A stretch of DNA of 64,000 bases from Anoplopoma fimbria (taxonomy: Eukaryota; Chordata; Actinopteri; Perciformes; Anoplopomatidae). Location of the stretch: NCBI RefSeq assembly GCF_027596085.1, contig NC_072449.1, positions 21,698,334 to 21,762,333 on the forward strand. Reading direction: 5' to 3'. The notes under the pieces were generated by a model. That model saw nothing but the letters and a program-made list of their open reading frames with translations, did no database searches and was not told where the DNA came from. This document shows, one piece after another, positions 55,791 to 64,000 of the stretch (its first letter is position 1; every line of letters starts with the position of its first letter). A program made the translations under genes and the position numbers.

Positions 55791-58700
55791 AGAACGTCAC
55801 AAGAAAGCATTTTTAGTTTTATAAAATCCTTTTGCAGTGCATGGCATTGTGTTTTATTTGCAATACTGTATATAGCTCAAAAATACATTAGCAATTTGAG
55901 CTAATGTACTTTTGTGGGCAAAACGGTTTCTAGAATTAGATAAGATTAAGCACTTATTGTAAATTAGTTAATGTAGATGGAGAACAATAAAGACACACAG
56001 AGCAATTCAATTAACTTCTTTTTATATATCATACATAAGACTGTCTTAATATAATACAAAGGGCATTGTCATAAACACAGCAAAGTCTTGACTAGATCTT
56101 ACAATCTGTGGATACATGGACTTATCCTTTCCCCCATGCTGTTCAATTCTATAGTGCATGTTGCATGTACAAAAAAAGTGAAAAAATGTGAAATCAAAAA
56201 TGAAAAGGATAAATCCAAATTAAATAAGAGGATTTCAACTTCTGTTGGGTGTTCAGATATGTCGACAAGTATACGTGTTTGTGTATAACCCACAAACTGA
56301 ACAGGCTTATGAAAGATGGAACCTTTTTTTTTTTCAACCATGTGCTTCTCATATAACCAAAAAGTAAGGTTTGTGATGTACATGCACTTACAATATACCC
56401 TGTGAAAATTATTAAGGTTTGAAGATCTAGCTTTCCCTGTTTGATTCAAACCCTACCTCATAGTGTTGTCCTGATGTAGTCAAGTACCTTTGCCAAAAGG
56501 CAAGGTTTTGCCACTAAGAAAACAGGAGTTCCTGCCCACTGAATGGTCACCAAATTGACAAACATAATCAACATACCAGCAGGAGCAAGGTAGTGAGTTC
56601 TATACTTCCTTTATTAAAAAAATATAAATATATACATAAATTCTATTTCAACTATTAAAAAGGGGCTGCATTTCATGACAACTGCTCTAAATAAGAGGTC
56701 AATCAGCATGATCTGAAATAGGCGCACACTTACGAGTCACTGCAGTCAATTTTTTTTCTTTTTCAGTCTTTATTTTTGGAATGTTTAGTACCAGTATGAG
56801 TGCCAGTAATAAAACCACTGGCGATTTCTAAATGTCTCAAATTCTGCGGGGTATGAAAAATGATTGCAAATTTGCAATTAACCTTGACATCCAGATAAAA
56901 CCCCAATCTCAATATAGGTAGCTTTACATTTGTGTTTGTGGAAATACCAAGCATGGTCTCTTATGATGGTTTCTCCTTTAAAATGGCAACAGCATGACCT
57001 GTGGCCTGCCCTTTAATTTGAATGGTGGCTGTGGGCAGGTTTTTCTGTTTAATTTCAAAGCTGGTAAAATGAGCAACAGAAGAAAGAAAGCACTTCAAAA
57101 TCCCTGATATAAAAAAAAAAAAATCTGGTTATTGACTAATGTTTTGAGGACATGCATGTCTGCCTAGGCAAAGCATGTGATTGTGGGCTTACGGACACCC
57201 TTTCCCTGTTGAATAGGACAACAATCATGGGGGATTTGCCCTTCCAAATCAGAAAAATACCATTCAACACAAACTGATTTGCCACAATTATTCTTACCCT
57301 GCCAAGACAATGACATTAAGTCATGCTTCACAGCAGAAACTAGCCAAGTTGACCAAATGATGTATGAAAGGCAGCAAAACCCTTTGAAATAGTATGATGG
57401 GGGCAAAAGAAAAACGACGACACAGAAATAGAACGCATTAGTCTCCTTTTTTTTTTTTTTTTAAACCATCAGCTTCTATCTTGCTACTCCGGAGCCTGCA
57501 GAGTAACTACCAAATTCTCTAACATACCAAAGTTTTTAAAAGACTCCCAAAATAATCTACCAATTAATATGGAAACAGTTTTGGTAAAACGTTGCAAACA
57601 AATCTGGCCAGAATACACAATAGCCAACGGTCTCAACAACGGTCTCCAGTTTTGCTAAAGTAATATATTGCAGCTGTTTGTATTGACGTTAAAATAAGAT
57701 CTTGATAAACTTTGCGTCAAAGTGGTGAACTGCTACATTATTGGTTACAGACACCTATATGCTATAAAACAACTGCTTTGGTATAAAAACATATCCAAAG
57801 GGAAAATAAATTCTTGTAAAATTCACAGCATAATTTGAGGAGAAAAAAGGCAGTCACTTAACTCATTTTTTTCTTCAGTTTCCATGTTTTGGATGGAGAG
57901 ACTTGTGCAGGTGGTTCTGATGAGGAACTACATGCAAAAGGGAAAAATAACAAAACATAAAAGGGTAGACTCTGGAATAGATAGTTCTTTCCACTGCAAA
58001 ATCCTTAACCAGTGAATAAGATTTTCAAGGAAGTAATGTTTAGGAGGTTGTTGTGTACAATAAGACCCTGTTATGTGGGGCCCTGCTGAAGAAGAAATCT
58101 TTGTCGAGAAAGGCCTCAAATTACCATTCTTATTTACCTTTTCTAAGTTGTTTTAATTTCCTTAAAGAATTAAGGGCTGTCTAGAGAGAAAAATAGAGAA
58201 AAGCCATCTTAATTCAAATGATAATGTCCAGCTCCATCCCATTCCAAGTCCATGAGTCATAAGGCCAAAGGATTATCTAGAACCAGCCGCTGACTGTCTT
58301 CCTTTAACTGGGCTGGATCCTTTCGTCTCCTGCGCCCATCGCTGCTCTCATCTGTGCCGGGGCCGGGTTGCAGCTTGCAGGACTACGGGGCCTCTAGGCC
58401 TGAGGGGTGGTGCCTCCCTCTCCTTTGACCCAGTTGGTGTCAGTATCCACCTCCAGGGTCTCCTCTCCACCCGGCCAGCACAAGCTATAGGGACTCCACT
58501 GCTATGTGCTCCCCTTTAACAGAGTTACACAATACCGACCAACAACAAGAAATATCACCGCAAACACTTCCCCCTCATTGTCAAGCTACAGGATTTACAA
58601 GCAGCTTTTACGAGAAATTTCACTTAAAAAAGGGCAAAATAATTAAGAACCAGTGGAACAATAATGTCAGGCAGTCCACAGTTTGAACCGAAAGAGGACG

Positions 58701-59073
58701 CCAAGCATTTCATCACCAACAGCTACCTGCAAAACAGCTTCAAACTTTGCTCTGAAATGCTCCTTAGAAGATTTTGCCACAAAATACCATATGGTGATTA
58801 CTTGGTGGTTACATGAAACTGGTGAAATGGTAAGATGGATGTCTCAATCTCACTATGTTTATTCCGCAGTATTATTTTGTGCCTAATGATTGCAAAAGAA
58901 AAACGGATGAAAATTACATATATACTTTTAACAAAGCTTTTTCTCTGTAGTAGCGGTTCAGTGATATCTCCCTTCTGACGTGAGCAGCTTTTGTTCTCAA
59001 CACACCTTGTAGTAAAAAACACCACCTTAAAAATGACGCACAGGGGGGAACACACAGCCAAATGTCAGTGCAG
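55791..59073 (-). other. dyrk1a 3' UTR and flank
   Basis: Up to about 3 kb of 3' UTR, consistent with the long UTR of vertebrate DYRK1A. Several TTTATT words (AATAAA in gene orientation) occur, for example near 56606, so the end is ambiguous. The segment 58240-58500 is GC-richer than its surroundings and may hold conserved UTR elements. No other gene is seen. Confidence 0.5.

Positions 59074-64000
<4,927 letters not shown>

Noticed and set aside
55619..55816. Plus-strand frame ending in RARPGFEPGTSRTRSENHTPRP
   Set aside because: It is the antisense reading of the tRNA-Pro (CGG) gene, a common false peptide.

Overview
The window is nuclear DNA from a ray-finned fish, probably a spiny-rayed teleost. 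The genes are intron-rich with GT-AG introns, the proteins are vertebrate orthologues throughout, and the non-coding DNA is AT-rich with long (CA)n/(GT)n tracts and short interspersed repeats of a kind I associate with teleosts. I rebuilt gene structures by joining exons at GT/AG sites and checking reading phase. Identities rest on remembered family sequences, not on a search.

Layout: 1-5948 holds no gene I can support. 5949-8546 (-) is a five-exon C3orf33 homologue. It is divergent from med13 (10045-28631, +), a complete 30-exon Mediator kinase-module subunit of about 2121 residues, and the two share a 1.5 kb CCAAT-box intergenic region. 28632-34399 holds the med13 3' UTR, an AT-rich minisatellite, interspersed repeats and two perfect hairpins. 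34400-36436 (+) is the 3' part of a fast-evolving gene that I do not firmly recognise. 37537-40911 (-) is hinfp, the zinc-finger activator of histone H4 genes. 45029-49966 (-) is map6, a microtubule stabiliser. 51506-54730 (-) is thap12, a THAP zinc finger fused to a domesticated hAT-type transposase body. 55433-55790 holds a tail-to-tail pair of tRNA-Pro genes (AGG and CGG) that differ at one base. 59074-63401 (-) is dyrk1a, lacking only its first short coding exon, which lies past the right edge.

The genes are housekeeping or regulatory and do not form one pathway. Med13 (transcription), HINFP (histone genes), THAP12, and DYRK1A (nuclear kinase) act mostly in the nucleus; MAP6 and the C3orf33 homologue act on the cytoskeleton and, as recalled, mitochondria. 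map6 and thap12 are also linked in human (11q13). The other human counterparts lie on other chromosomes or chromosome arms.

I found no convincing new multi-gene system. The most unusual signals are three perfect inverted repeats with 15-19 bp stems and exactly 6-nt loops, the near-identical inverted tRNA-Pro pair, a (Glu-Ala)n tail on THAP12, dinucleotide tracts placed close to splice sites, and the unrecognised gene between med13 and hinfp.
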